Source of the DNA: Scytonema tolypothrichoides VB-61278
Lineage (GTDB): Bacteria; Cyanobacteriota; Cyanobacteriia; Cyanobacteriales; Nostocaceae
Direction of reading: 5' to 3'
DNA: 64,000 nt
Assembly (NCBI RefSeq): GCF_000828085.3
Contig: NZ_JXCA02000030.1
Span: 100,846 to 164,845, forward strand
A program made the position numbers and the translations under genes. Of this stretch, positions 9,659-18,618 are shown one piece after another. Position 1 is the stretch's first letter. Each line of letters begins with the position of its first letter. The notes beneath the pieces were generated by a model. The model had not been told where the DNA came from and did no database searches. It saw nothing but the letters and a program-made list of their open reading frames with translations.

Positions 9659-10915
9659 ATGGCATATGACGTTCCTGGTCGCGCTGACCAACTGAGTACG
9701 GATCTTGTTCAAAAATGGAATGATACCATTCAAGTTGCTTACGAGCGTTTGCAACCAGAACTTGGGAGCCGCTTCTTTGTTCTCGATCCAAACACTTTGA
9801 CTGAATCGGTTTTGGCATCCATTAAGTGGTTTGCCGACCCAGCAGAACCAGACTTCTGCTTGGGGTCGTCGGAAGTGGCGAAACAACTTTCCGACTGGGG
9901 TGTTAAGGGCAGGCATGAGCTACACAACGAGTACTGCGAATACCGCACTATTGATAAGGTGGATTCTACAGGTCGGCTGCGACCAAAGAGAGTTCAGGTC
10001 ACAACTGAACTTCGTGAATACTGGGTCTGTCTGGCTATATATGATCCACATACTGTACGAGCGATCGCAAAGAGCATTCTCGGCTTTGAACCAGCCTGGG
10101 AAGACCTCTACGGAGTCAGCGACCCATTTCAGTTAACCGAGGAAGGCAGGGAAATTGCTTTTTCCACAATTGTTGCTGGTAATGGTCAGGATCCCAAGCT
10201 TGAGGGGGCTGGGGTTCCTAACCAACCGACTGGCAGACTGAACACTGATAATGCTTTGTTCATGACCCATCCGATTAACGGGCTGGATGACCTGTTATAC
10301 ATCGTGATGTTTGGTGCAAAGCCTTATGCAAACCGCACCGCCACCGGTCTAGAACAAGCAACACGGGAACAACTATTCCGTGAATTCAACGTTGAGCAAT
10401 TAGCTTGTCGCCATGCAGATCCAGCAGCTGCTATGGGTGCACTAGGAGCTGCTTTCAATGGTCAAACCGTTGCTTTCGACAACCCTTTGGGAATGTATAT
10501 TCAGTCCTTCACGAAAGACGTGTTTCTTTTCGAGGGGAACCCTATTCCAGATACTTGGGTTCGCTGGAGCAGGGGCGCAAAAGAAGGAATGTACCAACGT
10601 CTCGAGTTTGGTCCTGGTGACGATGATGCGGCGTTTTTAGACGACATCAAGGTCGCTGTCGGTTCAAATGAACAACCTTTGACAGGTGGTTTTCAGCTTG
10701 TGCAACAAATCGAGGTAGGACCTTTGGTTGTTGTTGGTAAACCAACTCCGGTGGCGGAAAATGAATATGTAATTCTCAGCGCGAGCAACGCTAATATCGA
10801 TTGCAAAGAAGCTCGCATTTGTCAGCGGATCAAAGCTCTAAAACAAGAATATGATAATGAGCACCAAATGATTCGCATAGCACCAAGAACTATGGGTTTC
10901 AAGGTTGAAAGCTAA
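9659..10915 (+). CDS. Unrecognised protein, translationally coupled to DyP peroxidase
   Basis: 418 residues, soluble, acidic, with no signal peptide or membrane helix; I do not recognise the family. Conserved-looking blocks are FVLDPNTLTESVLASIKWFADP near the N-terminus, HPINGLDDLLYIVMFGAKPY in the middle, and NPLGMYIQSF. Its stop overlaps the start of the DyP-type peroxidase gene (TAATG at 10913-10917), which argues for one transcript, coupled translation and probably a physical or functional partnership. GGAG lies about 13 bases before the ATG. It could be a structural partner, electron donor or substrate-delivery protein; nothing in the sequence decides. Confidence 0.7.
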   Translation: MAYDVPGRADQLSTDLVQKWNDTIQVAYERLQPELGSRFFVLDPNTLTESVLASIKWFADPAEPDFCLGSSEVAKQLSDWGVKGRHELHNEYCEYRTIDKVDSTGRLRPKRVQVTTELREYWVCLAIYDPHTVRAIAKSILGFEPAWEDLYGVSDPFQLTEEGREIAFSTIVAGNGQDPKLEGAGVPNQPTGRLNTDNALFMTHPINGLDDLLYIVMFGAKPYANRTATGLEQATREQLFREFNVEQLACRHADPAAAMGALGAAFNGQTVAFDNPLGMYIQSFTKDVFLFEGNPIPDTWVRWSRGAKEGMYQRLEFGPGDDDAAFLDDIKVAVGSNEQPLTGGFQLVQQIEVGPLVVVGKPTPVAENEYVILSASNANIDCKEARICQRIKALKQEYDNEHQMIRIAPRTMGFKVES

Positions 10916-12144
10916 TGGCTGGCAAACTCCAAGAAGGCATTTACCATGCTCCAGGAATTCGACCCGGAAAGTTTTTCAACATCCTTTTTCTCAGAGCTTC
11001 ACAGGGTGTTTCCGCTCGCCAAGTAGGAGAAGCGTTTGGCACTCTTTGGCAGATGTATCAGGATCTCAAAAATGGTAACGTACGAGACTTGCCTGGACAT
11101 CCTGTCCCTGCTGGAGACCTTACAGTTCTGGTAGGCTATGGTGCTAACGTCTTTAAGCTACCTGATATTCGCCGTCCTCTACCCGATAGTCTCAAGGATT
11201 TCGGTCTGTTTCGTTCACCCCTGCCAACAGGAGGAGGTTCTCTTTTAATAGGATCGGGTCTGGTGTATGCAAACGATGTGAAAACCAATCTTGCTACTGA
11301 GGAAATTGCAGTTCAATTTATTGCTGAAACACAACTGGCAGCTAATCGTGCTGTTGTGGAAACATGGAAAGTTCTTCAAGAGATGATCGATCCAGCCACA
11401 GGAGCCGCACCATTACTTTTGACCAGCTTTTACAGTGGGTTTCAAAGAGATGATGGGCGTAGCTGGATTGATTTTCATGATGGTATTTCCAACATGAAAA
11501 GTTCGGAACGAGAAGGTGCGATCGCGATTAAATCATCAGAGGAACAATGGACTGAGGGTGGCACTTATTTAGCTTTCATTAGGCTGGCAATTGATTTGAC
11601 CGTTTGGCAAAAGCTAAATCTTCAACAACAAGAGCTTTTAGTAGGTAGGGATAAGTTGACTGGTTGTGCCATAACATCCCGAGATAGTGAAGGTAAACCC
11701 GTTGTGACAACAGGGTGTCCAGTTACAGGTACGCGGGAAGTTTCTGACCCTAACCCTGGTAATGATGCTTTCCACGAACCCCCGAATGTTAATGACACTA
11801 TCGTCAAGCAAAGCCATGTTCAAAGAGCAAATCAACACCTAAAGCCTGCCAACGATCGCAATTCGTTGCGCATTTTCCGACAGGGTTACGAGTTTCTCGA
11901 ACCTCTGGAAACTGTTCCAGGTTTTAGGGCTGGTTTGAACTTTGTAAGTTTTCAAGACACCCCCCAACGTTTGTTCCGAATCCTAAAACAATCTACTTGG
12001 CTAGGCAATACAAATTTCGGTGGTGATCCCGCAAACCAACTCCCTGGAATGAAGCAGTTTCTGACAGTACGTGCTGGTGGGATTTTTTTGGTTCCACCAA
12101 TTGTTGAGGGGGAGCTATTTCCCGGCTCAAGTATTCTCCTTTAG
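10915..12144 (+). CDS. DyP-type heme peroxidase
   Basis: 409 residues. The DyP hallmarks are visible: DFHDGISN around residues 187-194 (the GxxDG motif with the distal catalytic Asp; the first Gly is Asp here), the proximal heme-ligand His in SHVQRANQ (about 302), and the conserved Arg in LRIFRQGYEF (about 324). These enzymes use hydrogen peroxide to oxidise dyes, phenolics or other substrates. No Tat or Sec signal is seen, so it is probably cytoplasmic. It follows the unrecognised 418-residue gene in a TAATG overlap. An insert with CPVTG and Pro/Asn-rich sequence (about 255-295) precedes the proximal His. Confidence 0.85.
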   Translation: MAGKLQEGIYHAPGIRPGKFFNILFLRASQGVSARQVGEAFGTLWQMYQDLKNGNVRDLPGHPVPAGDLTVLVGYGANVFKLPDIRRPLPDSLKDFGLFRSPLPTGGGSLLIGSGLVYANDVKTNLATEEIAVQFIAETQLAANRAVVETWKVLQEMIDPATGAAPLLLTSFYSGFQRDDGRSWIDFHDGISNMKSSEREGAIAIKSSEEQWTEGGTYLAFIRLAIDLTVWQKLNLQQQELLVGRDKLTGCAITSRDSEGKPVVTTGCPVTGTREVSDPNPGNDAFHEPPNVNDTIVKQSHVQRANQHLKPANDRNSLRIFRQGYEFLEPLETVPGFRAGLNFVSFQDTPQRLFRILKQSTWLGNTNFGGDPANQLPGMKQFLTVRAGGIFLVPPIVEGELFPGSSILL

Positions 12145-12199
12145 CTTGAGCATCGGTTCGGCAATCAAGATTTGCGCTAAAGCACTTACAAGTAATAAG

Positions 12200-12285
12200 A
12201 TATCCAGCCATTTCAAGCGCCCAGAGGGCTGGGGCAGCCTCAACCTAAAGATTTGGAAGAATCGATAAATTAGACGGCTGGATAT
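12200..12285. repeat. Inverted repeat downstream of the DyP gene
   Basis: ATATCCAGCC at 12200-12209 is mirrored by GGCTGGATAT at 12276-12285, with a 66-base loop. It may be a terminator-like fold or a small palindromic element. A further GTCCGC/GCGGAC hairpin sits at 12343-12360. Confidence 0.4.
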
Positions 12286-12432
12286 TTTATTTTTTGGATT
12301 TCCTTTGAACAAGCTTTTGGGCATTCCATCTGTCGTAATAAAGTCCGCTCATTCGCGGACGGGGTCTTTACTCAAATTGGTATTATCTTGAAAGGGCAAG
12401 CGAGACAGATTCTTTTTACAGTAGCAAGTTAA

Positions 12433-13095
12433 TCAATTGGGTGGGTTTGTATAGCTTTCAATCGTTTCCGTTTCCTGTTTAGCAGCAGCAATCCAGTCTT
12501 GCATGGCAGGAAGCGCCAGAATTGCTTCTGCGTAGGTGCTGCAAACCGAGTCAAGCTGCACACCGTAAGTCATAAACCGAGTCACCACAGGAGCATACAT
12601 AGCATCTACAATTGTGAATGCACCAAACAAAAAATCTCCGCCCATGCCAAATGCTTCTCGACATTCGCGCCAAATGGTTGTAACGCGGGTAATATCGGCT
12701 TGCACGGAGGGAGGTACTTCGCCACCTGGAACGTAAGCGCGAATGTTCATTGGCATATGCTGGCGCAAATTGGCAAAGCTGGAGTGCATCTCTGCAGAGA
12801 TGGAACGAGCGATCGCCCTCGGTTTTGCTGCAAGGGGTAACCAAGGCAAAGCTGGAAACTGCTCAATTAAGTACTCTAAAATCGCTAGTGAATCCCAAAC
12901 CGTGATCTCGTCGTGGAGTAACACGGGTACTTTACCGGATGGCGAATAACGCCGCACATGATCTGAGGAACCAACTTGATAAAGTGGAATGCGGATTTCT
13001 GTAAACTCCAGCCCCATCTGCTTCATCGCTAGCCACGGGCGAAGCGACCAGGAGGAATAGTTTTTGTTGCCAATGACCAAAGTCAGTGAAGTCAT
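12433..13095 (-). CDS. Glutathione S-transferase family protein
   Basis: 220 residues from the ATG at 13095. A longer reading to 13149 would add 18 non-conserved residues, and MTSLTLVIGNKNYSSWSLRPW is the expected N-terminus. The N-terminal thioredoxin-like domain has the NYSSWSLRPWL glutathione-binding start and the VPVLLHD and DSLAILEYL segments; the all-helical C-terminal domain follows from about residue 90. The role is conjugation or reduction with glutathione, substrate unknown. It lies alone, 75 bp downstream of the GNAT gene on the same strand. Confidence 0.85.
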   Translation of the reverse strand: MTSLTLVIGNKNYSSWSLRPWLAMKQMGLEFTEIRIPLYQVGSSDHVRRYSPSGKVPVLLHDEITVWDSLAILEYLIEQFPALPWLPLAAKPRAIARSISAEMHSSFANLRQHMPMNIRAYVPGGEVPPSVQADITRVTTIWRECREAFGMGGDFLFGAFTIVDAMYAPVVTRFMTYGVQLDSVCSTYAEAILALPAMQDWIAAAKQETETIESYTNPPN

Positions 13096-13153
13096 ATGAT
13101 TGTGTATTGAGGTACTTTGCAAATATTTACAGCAGTTTTCTGTTGGCACTCAG

Positions 13154-13173
13154 TGATCAGTGATCACTGATCA
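13154..13173. repeat. Perfect 20-bp palindrome TGATCAGTGATCACTGATCA
   Basis: A perfect self-complementary 20-mer between the GNAT and GST genes. It belongs to the CAGTGATCAGT/CAGTTATCAGT class of intergenic repeats; a relative is at 56800-56836. It may act as a weak transcript end or be inert. Confidence 0.6.
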
Positions 13174-13626
13174 GTTGTTCACTCTTGACTGACTTAATTT
13201 CTTCCTCATTGTCACATGGCGAATGCCAGCCTCTTCAAAAACCTCTCCCTCTTCCTGAAAACCCAATTGTTGATACAAACCCTTCACATACTCTTGGGAA
13301 TTAACCACAACTTCTGGAATATTCTTACTCGCTATAACTTCCATTGCCTTTTCCATAATTTTCTTGCCAACACCACACCCTCTAGCTACCGATAAAACAG
13401 CAAGCCTTTCAATCTTCGCAGTCTTTCCATCCAAATATCTCACCCTAGCAGTTCCCACATACTCTCCATTTAAAAAAGCAATCAACTGCTGGGAAGTTTC
13501 ATCTTCTCCATCAAAATCTAAATCAGGATCTACACTTTGTTCCTCTTGAAAAACAGACTTCCTGATTGCTTGAATTGCTAAAAAATCCTCATACCAATCA
13601 GCAACTCTAACGATGACATCCTTCAT
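13171..13626 (-). CDS. GNAT-family N-acetyltransferase
   Basis: 151 residues with the GNAT fold: an N-terminal ADWYEDFLAIQAIR segment, ARVRYLDGKTAKIERLAVLSVARGCGVGKKIMEKAMEVI giving the acetyl-CoA pyrophosphate loop (R-G-x-G-V-G-K), and the YQQLGFQEEGEVFEEAGI motif common in ElaA/YitI-type acetyltransferases. The acceptor is unknown. The ATG at 13626 gives the expected length. Confidence 0.85.
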   Translation of the reverse strand: MKDVIVRVADWYEDFLAIQAIRKSVFQEEQSVDPDLDFDGEDETSQQLIAFLNGEYVGTARVRYLDGKTAKIERLAVLSVARGCGVGKKIMEKAMEVIASKNIPEVVVNSQEYVKGLYQQLGFQEEGEVFEEAGIRHVTMRKKLSQSRVNN

Positions 13627-13704
13627 TTAAATTTCTTCGCGCTCTTTGCGTCTTCGTGGTTCGATAATAAAATAAGGTGGGCAATCTTGCCCACCCTACT
13701 AAAT

Positions 13705-16692
13705 TTAATCTGCTCCCTCAATTGGTGCAAAACCCTGACGTTGAATATTCTCAGTCACAGTACGCGGTTCTGTGAATTGCAGCAGGTAATCTGGTCCCCC
13801 AGCCTTAGAACCAACACCAGAAAGTTTGAAACCACCAAATGGCTGTCGTGCAACAATAGCACCCGTAATATTGCGGTTGATATATAAATTCCCGACTTCA
13901 AACTCATCCTGCGCCTTCTGAATGTGCGAAGGAGTTCTAGAGTAAAGTCCTCCAGTCAAAGCGTAGTTAGTCCCGTTAGCAACTTCCAGCGCTTCTTCAA
14001 AGTTCTTCACCTTAATCACCGCGACAACTGGACCAAAAATTTCTTCTTGGGCTATAGCCCCATTTGCTGGTACATCCTTAAAGATAACAGGACCGATAAA
14101 ATACCCGTTATCAGGCGCTGGCATTTCCAAAGCAACTTTTGCTTCTGCCTTACCTTTTTCGATATACTCACGAATGCGCGAGCGTGCATTAGCATCAATC
14201 ACCGGTCCAACTTGCGTACTTGGGAACTCCGTCTCCCCAATATTGAGAGATTTCGTTGCTTCCACAAAGCGTTCTACGAAAGTATCATATACCGATTCCA
14301 AAACCACCACTCGTGAACAAGCAGAACATTTTTGTCCGCTGTAACCAAACGCCGATTGCACCACTCCAACAACAGCTTGGTCTAAATCAGCACTTTCATC
14401 TATAATGATGGCATTTTTCCCACCCATCTCAGCAATCACGCGTTTCATGTGCTTTTGACCAGGCTTAAGAATTGCCGCATCTGCGTAAATTCGACAACCA
14501 ACTTCCTGAGAACCAGTAAAAGCAATTACATGAGTATCAGCGTGATTCACTAGATAAGCCCCAACTTGCGAACCCTTTCCAGGCACGTATTGAAAAACAC
14601 CTTTAGGAATTCCAGCATCTACCAAAACCTCCGTCAACTTCGCCGCAATCACAGAAGATGTTTCCGCAGGTTTGAGCAAAGTACAATTTCCTGTCACCAA
14701 GGCTGCAACAGTCATTCCCGTTGCGATCGCCAGAGGGAAATTCCAAGGAGAAATCACCACAGCAATTCCCCGAGGCTGGTAAATATAACGATTCGTTTCA
14801 CCAGCCACGTCGTAATTAAAACCCTGATCTAACCGTTCCATCTCCGAGGCGTAGTAGCGACAAAAATCTATCGCCTCGGAAACCTCAGCATCCGCCTCCC
14901 GTACTGGCTTCCCGACTTCCAAAACTATCCAAACCGAAAGTTCAGCGCGGCGTTCTTCCATCAAATCAGCCGCTTTTCGTAATATCCCAGCGCGTTCTTT
15001 TACAGGTGTTTTGCGCCAAGCAGGAAACGCAGCTTTTGCAGCTTGCATCGCTTGTTCCGCTTGTTCCACACTCAGGAGTCCTATCTTACCGACAACCTCA
15101 CTAAAATTTGAGGGGTTGACAGAATCTATAACTTGTTGAGTCTGAACATACTCACCGTTGATAAGAGGGAGATAAGTTTTTCCAACTTGCTGACGGACAT
15201 TTTGGAAAGCTTGAGTAGCCTCCTTCCTTTCCTCCTCTTCAGCATAATCTGTATCAGCCGCAGCAGAGAACCCTCCTTCCGTAAGCGAGGGGGAAGCAGT
15301 AGAGGCGGAGTTTACGACTGGTGGTGCTAGCAGTTCCTCAACTGGGCGATTTTCCAGATTTTGCCGCAAGAAAGAACTATTAGCAGTATTTTCTAACAAG
15401 CGGCGAATCAAATACGCCATTCCTGGAAGAAGTTCTCCATAAGGACAGTAAACTCGAACGCGATAACCTTTATCAACTAAAGCTTTTGCTAGTTTGTCGC
15501 CCATACCGTAGAGAACCTGCATCTCAAAACTACGGCGAGGGACATTTAAGGTTTCAGCTATTGCTATGGCGTGAGCTTGCGATCGCACATTATGGCTACC
15601 AATCGCAGCATACACATATTGATGATTTTCTAGCAATAACTGAGTGATTATCTCAAAATTTGCATCTGTTGCTGCTTTATCGTTATAAACTGGCTGTTGC
15701 CAATGTTTTTGTTCTGCTTTAATAGTTTCCTGATCCCAATAGGCGCCTTTCACCAAGCGAATTGTGATTGGATAACTACGCTGTTTCGCCCAATTAATCA
15801 AGTTTCGTGCATCTTGCTCGCTATCGCGTAGATATGCTTGGATTGTCATCCCAATATCTGTCCGAGAGCGAAACTCTTCTTCTGTTAAAAGTTTTTTCAG
15901 AATGTTGAAAGTGATATCTTTATATGCATACTGTTCCATGTCAAAATGAACAGAAGCACCTAGTTCTTTGGCACGACGTAAGAGAGTGCGGATGCGATCG
16001 CTCACCCGTTCCTCACTACCCTTAGCATCCAACGGGTCAAACTGCGAATAAAACGCCGTTAACTTCACAGAAACTTGGACTTTTGGCAAACTTTGTCCAT
16101 CAGCTTCGTCAATTAAAGGAACTGGCGTCCAACTCTTCGATGCTTCCACCAATTGTTGCATCAAATCTAGATAGCGTTCCAAATAAGACTGAGCTTCTGC
16201 TTCAGTAATCACAGCCTCACCCAATAAGTCTACAGTGAAAGCCATTTTTTCCTTACGCAGTCGCTCAATTGTTTTCAGCGCCTGTTTAATGTTTTCCCCA
16301 GAAATGTATTTATGAGCTAATGTTTCCACACCTGTGGAAACAGTCGTTGCAGCGACTTGTCCAGGCATAGAATCTGGATTAGCAAAACCCAGCATTCCCT
16401 TTAGGGCTGTCGGTAATTCTACTGAATCATCACCCAGATATTCTTGTAAATGCGCTGCAATTTCTGGTTTACTACGTAAAGCAGGAAGAGTATCAATAAA
16501 GCGAAACAGTTGCACCCGTAACCCAGGATTGCTCATCGCCCAAGCTAACAACTTATCGTCCCAGCGCATCTGATCTCGCAGTGCACCAAAGAACGAACGA
16601 TTTTCTTGTGTTGCGGCTAGAAGCTGTTTAGCGATTTCTTGGGTTTTGGCTTCGTAGGTGCCCCTTTGTACTTGTAATACCACTGATAACAA
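13705..16692 (-). CDS. putA: Bifunctional proline dehydrogenase / glutamate-semialdehyde dehydrogenase
   Basis: 995 residues. The N-terminal half is a proline dehydrogenase TIM barrel (roughly 90-470), with SVKLTAFYSQFDP, DMEQYAYKD and the flavin-site IRLVKGAYWD block. The C-terminal half is an aldehyde dehydrogenase (about 510-985) with SPWNFPLA, FTGSQEVG, EMGGKNAI and the catalytic cysteine in GYSGQKCSACSR near 789. Together they oxidise proline to glutamate using FAD and NAD. There is no N-terminal ribbon-helix-helix, so it should not be a self-regulating PutA. The linker (about 455-500) is Ser/Ala/Glu-rich and may contain an absorbed repeat. Confidence 0.93.
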   Translation of the reverse strand: MLSVVLQVQRGTYEAKTQEIAKQLLAATQENRSFFGALRDQMRWDDKLLAWAMSNPGLRVQLFRFIDTLPALRSKPEIAAHLQEYLGDDSVELPTALKGMLGFANPDSMPGQVAATTVSTGVETLAHKYISGENIKQALKTIERLRKEKMAFTVDLLGEAVITEAEAQSYLERYLDLMQQLVEASKSWTPVPLIDEADGQSLPKVQVSVKLTAFYSQFDPLDAKGSEERVSDRIRTLLRRAKELGASVHFDMEQYAYKDITFNILKKLLTEEEFRSRTDIGMTIQAYLRDSEQDARNLINWAKQRSYPITIRLVKGAYWDQETIKAEQKHWQQPVYNDKAATDANFEIITQLLLENHQYVYAAIGSHNVRSQAHAIAIAETLNVPRRSFEMQVLYGMGDKLAKALVDKGYRVRVYCPYGELLPGMAYLIRRLLENTANSSFLRQNLENRPVEELLAPPVVNSASTASPSLTEGGFSAAADTDYAEEEERKEATQAFQNVRQQVGKTYLPLINGEYVQTQQVIDSVNPSNFSEVVGKIGLLSVEQAEQAMQAAKAAFPAWRKTPVKERAGILRKAADLMEERRAELSVWIVLEVGKPVREADAEVSEAIDFCRYYASEMERLDQGFNYDVAGETNRYIYQPRGIAVVISPWNFPLAIATGMTVAALVTGNCTLLKPAETSSVIAAKLTEVLVDAGIPKGVFQYVPGKGSQVGAYLVNHADTHVIAFTGSQEVGCRIYADAAILKPGQKHMKRVIAEMGGKNAIIIDESADLDQAVVGVVQSAFGYSGQKCSACSRVVVLESVYDTFVERFVEATKSLNIGETEFPSTQVGPVIDANARSRIREYIEKGKAEAKVALEMPAPDNGYFIGPVIFKDVPANGAIAQEEIFGPVVAVIKVKNFEEALEVANGTNYALTGGLYSRTPSHIQKAQDEFEVGNLYINRNITGAIVARQPFGGFKLSGVGSKAGGPDYLLQFTEPRTVTENIQRQGFAPIEGAD

Positions 16693-16883
16693 ACTCCATA
16701 TTCAAGACAAGGCTTTATTGTATACAGCCTCTATCTTCTATTGTGGCTTTTCCATTGTGCGACTACCACTTCCTAAATTGGTAATCGCTATGGATTGTTT
16801 GACATTCCCCACCGCTAACCCTTACGAGTGTAACGGACATTTCATCAAAGAAGCTCACCGGAAAGAATCAAAGTTTCCCAAAC

Positions 16884-17978
16884 TCAAAGCCATTTTTTAT
16901 CGATTTGTGTTGCCTGGTTAATTCTGACACAACATAAGTTGGCACCATTGAGATTGGCTGTGCTCAGATTAGCACCTTCCAAATTAGCGCCCTCCAGATT
17001 AGCATTCTCTAAATTGGCATTACTGAGATTAGCATTCTTCAAATTAGCACAACAAAGATTTGCACCACAGAGGTTAGTACCAGTGAGGTTCGCTTCTTGA
17101 AGTTTGGCATCACTCAGATTAGTGTCTTTAAGCAAAGCGCCGCTTAGGTTTGCATTCCTCAGTTCTGTACTGTTCATGTAGGCACTACTAAGATTTGCAC
17201 CCAAAAGGTTAGCCCTGTTGAGATTTCCACTCCATAAATAGACATTAGTCAGGTTTCCACTGCTGAGGTTTGCATCCCTCAAGTCAGTATTGCTAAGGTT
17301 AGCGCCACTCAAATCACTATCCCTCAAGTCAGCATTGCTGAGGTTAGCATTACTGAGATTTGCCTCTTTCAAATCAGCACTGCTGAGATTTGCATTTATG
17401 AGATTGCTGCAGCTCAGGTTTGCATTCTTCAAGTTGGCATGACTCAAGTTGGTATGTACTAACTCAGCAGTACTAAAGTTACTATTCCATAGGCTAGCTC
17501 CACTGAGATTAGCATGACTGAGGTTGCTACCGCTGAGATAAGCACAGTTGAGGTTAATATCCGCAAGTTGAGCATTTTTAAGGTTAGCAAGGACAAAGTT
17601 CACACTGTTGTGACTTTGAGATTTCAGAACAAGAGCCTTTTCAACTAAATCAGATTGACAATCTAGTTTATTTTGTGCATCACTTAAATCTCTATGGTTA
17701 AACTCTGGAGAAATTGTTAAAAAATTTTCCGACTTCTTCTTAAACCACCGCTGTTTACTCCAAGTAACAAATAAACTCAAACATAAGTATAAACCAACAA
17801 CAAATCCTGGTGGTTTACCTTTTGTGAGCAGCAGCATCAGTGTAAAACCTAAGCTAATCCAAGTTACTTGCTTGACTAACGAAATCAGTCTCATGTTCGC
17901 TTTGTTCTCATAGAGCCTAAAGTTTTCACTGTTAACTAAAGTCATATTAAATACTTCCCTGTTTTGTGTTATGATCAC
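16884..17978 (-). CDS. Pentapeptide-repeat protein with N-terminal membrane segments
   Basis: 364 residues. Two hydrophobic segments (about 36-52 and 56-72) precede a short charged linker and then some 45 tandem A(N/D)LS(N/G/S) pentapeptides (about 130-355), expected to fold as a right-handed quadrilateral beta-helix on the membrane surface. Many repeats carry Cys-Ala-Asn-Leu. The function of such cyanobacterial proteins is mostly unknown. The repeats are strongly tandem at DNA level too. Confidence 0.85.
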   Translation of the reverse strand: MIITQNREVFNMTLVNSENFRLYENKANMRLISLVKQVTWISLGFTLMLLLTKGKPPGFVVGLYLCLSLFVTWSKQRWFKKKSENFLTISPEFNHRDLSDAQNKLDCQSDLVEKALVLKSQSHNSVNFVLANLKNAQLADINLNCAYLSGSNLSHANLSGASLWNSNFSTAELVHTNLSHANLKNANLSCSNLINANLSSADLKEANLSNANLSNADLRDSDLSGANLSNTDLRDANLSSGNLTNVYLWSGNLNRANLLGANLSSAYMNSTELRNANLSGALLKDTNLSDAKLQEANLTGTNLCGANLCCANLKNANLSNANLENANLEGANLEGANLSTANLNGANLCCVRINQATQIDKKWL

Positions 17979-18096
17979 TCAATTTTGCTAAAAATGACTA
18001 GCCATTTAACCTACAAGCAAAAGCTGAAGGATCTTTTTCATGGTCAGTCCGTAAGTAGTACCCTATTTTATTCCATGACCGTTTTTACATAGTTTT

Positions 18097-18213
18097 TTAG
18101 CCTAATTGCGAAAGTGACGAGAATGTAGGATTAGTATATCCTCCTGTAGGAAACACAGAACTACCTGCTATGAATAGGTTCGAAACGCTATGAACTTTAA
18201 ATCTTTCATTGAG
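18097..18213 (-). pseudogene. C-terminal remnant of a GMC-family oxidoreductase
   Basis: The minus-strand frame reads FKVHSVSNLFIAGSSVFPTG and then GYTNPTF. This matches the C-terminal motif of glucose-methanol-choline oxidoreductases, which normally continues into a helix starting TIVALALRLAD. Here it breaks off after NPTF and stops at 18097. No upstream FAD-binding part is present, so it is a relic. Confidence 0.7.
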
Positions 18214-18276
18214 GTTGTCGTTCGTCTTTAATAGGACTACATATATATCTGGGTTTATACTTTTCTTATAGGGAAA

Positions 18277-18457
18277 AGGTAACAAAAATATGTAAATCCC
18301 GTATCGAAGTTGTGACAGATTCACTAAAAATTGTGAAATTAATTATCAAATTAATTTATTTATCTGTGAATTTACACTTTTTTTGTAACATTTAGGTAAC
18401 AAATACATGTCAATCCTGTAGCGAAGTTGTGACATTTTCGCTAAGACTTGTTGAAAT
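18277..18457. repeat. Pair of about 63-bp imperfect direct repeats
   Basis: Copy 1 (18277-18339) and copy 2 (18394-18457) share AGGTAACAAA, ATGT-AATCC-GTA-CGAAGTTGTGACA and a terminal TTGTGAAAT/TTGTTGAAAT, about 80% identical by eye with a 117-bp period. They lie upstream of the response regulator gene and may be a duplicated promoter or operator block. Confidence 0.65.
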
Positions 18458-18618
18458 GTATTCCAACGTTTGTGAAGAATCTGTAAAGTCTGTCACGGGG
18501 TTGTGGAATATTCGTGCTCCCGGCAGTTCGCCTATTGCTCAAATTTCGTCCTTAGTTGATATGGTCTGATAAAGTGGTTTACTATTAATGCTTGGCAGAA
18601 AAGATCTTTATCAGGCTA

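Noticed and set aside
12127-12324. Minus-strand 65-codon ORF with a hydrophobic stretch
   Set aside because: It overlaps the DyP gene end and an inverted repeat, has no ribosome-binding site and no recognisable family.
16658-16921. Plus-strand 87-codon ORF upstream of putA
   Set aside because: It overlaps the putA start and the pentapeptide gene end, has no homology I recognise and no ribosome-binding site.
18311-18326. TGTGACAGATTCACT as a CRP site
   Set aside because: Spacing is five rather than six bases, and it is part of the larger direct repeat.
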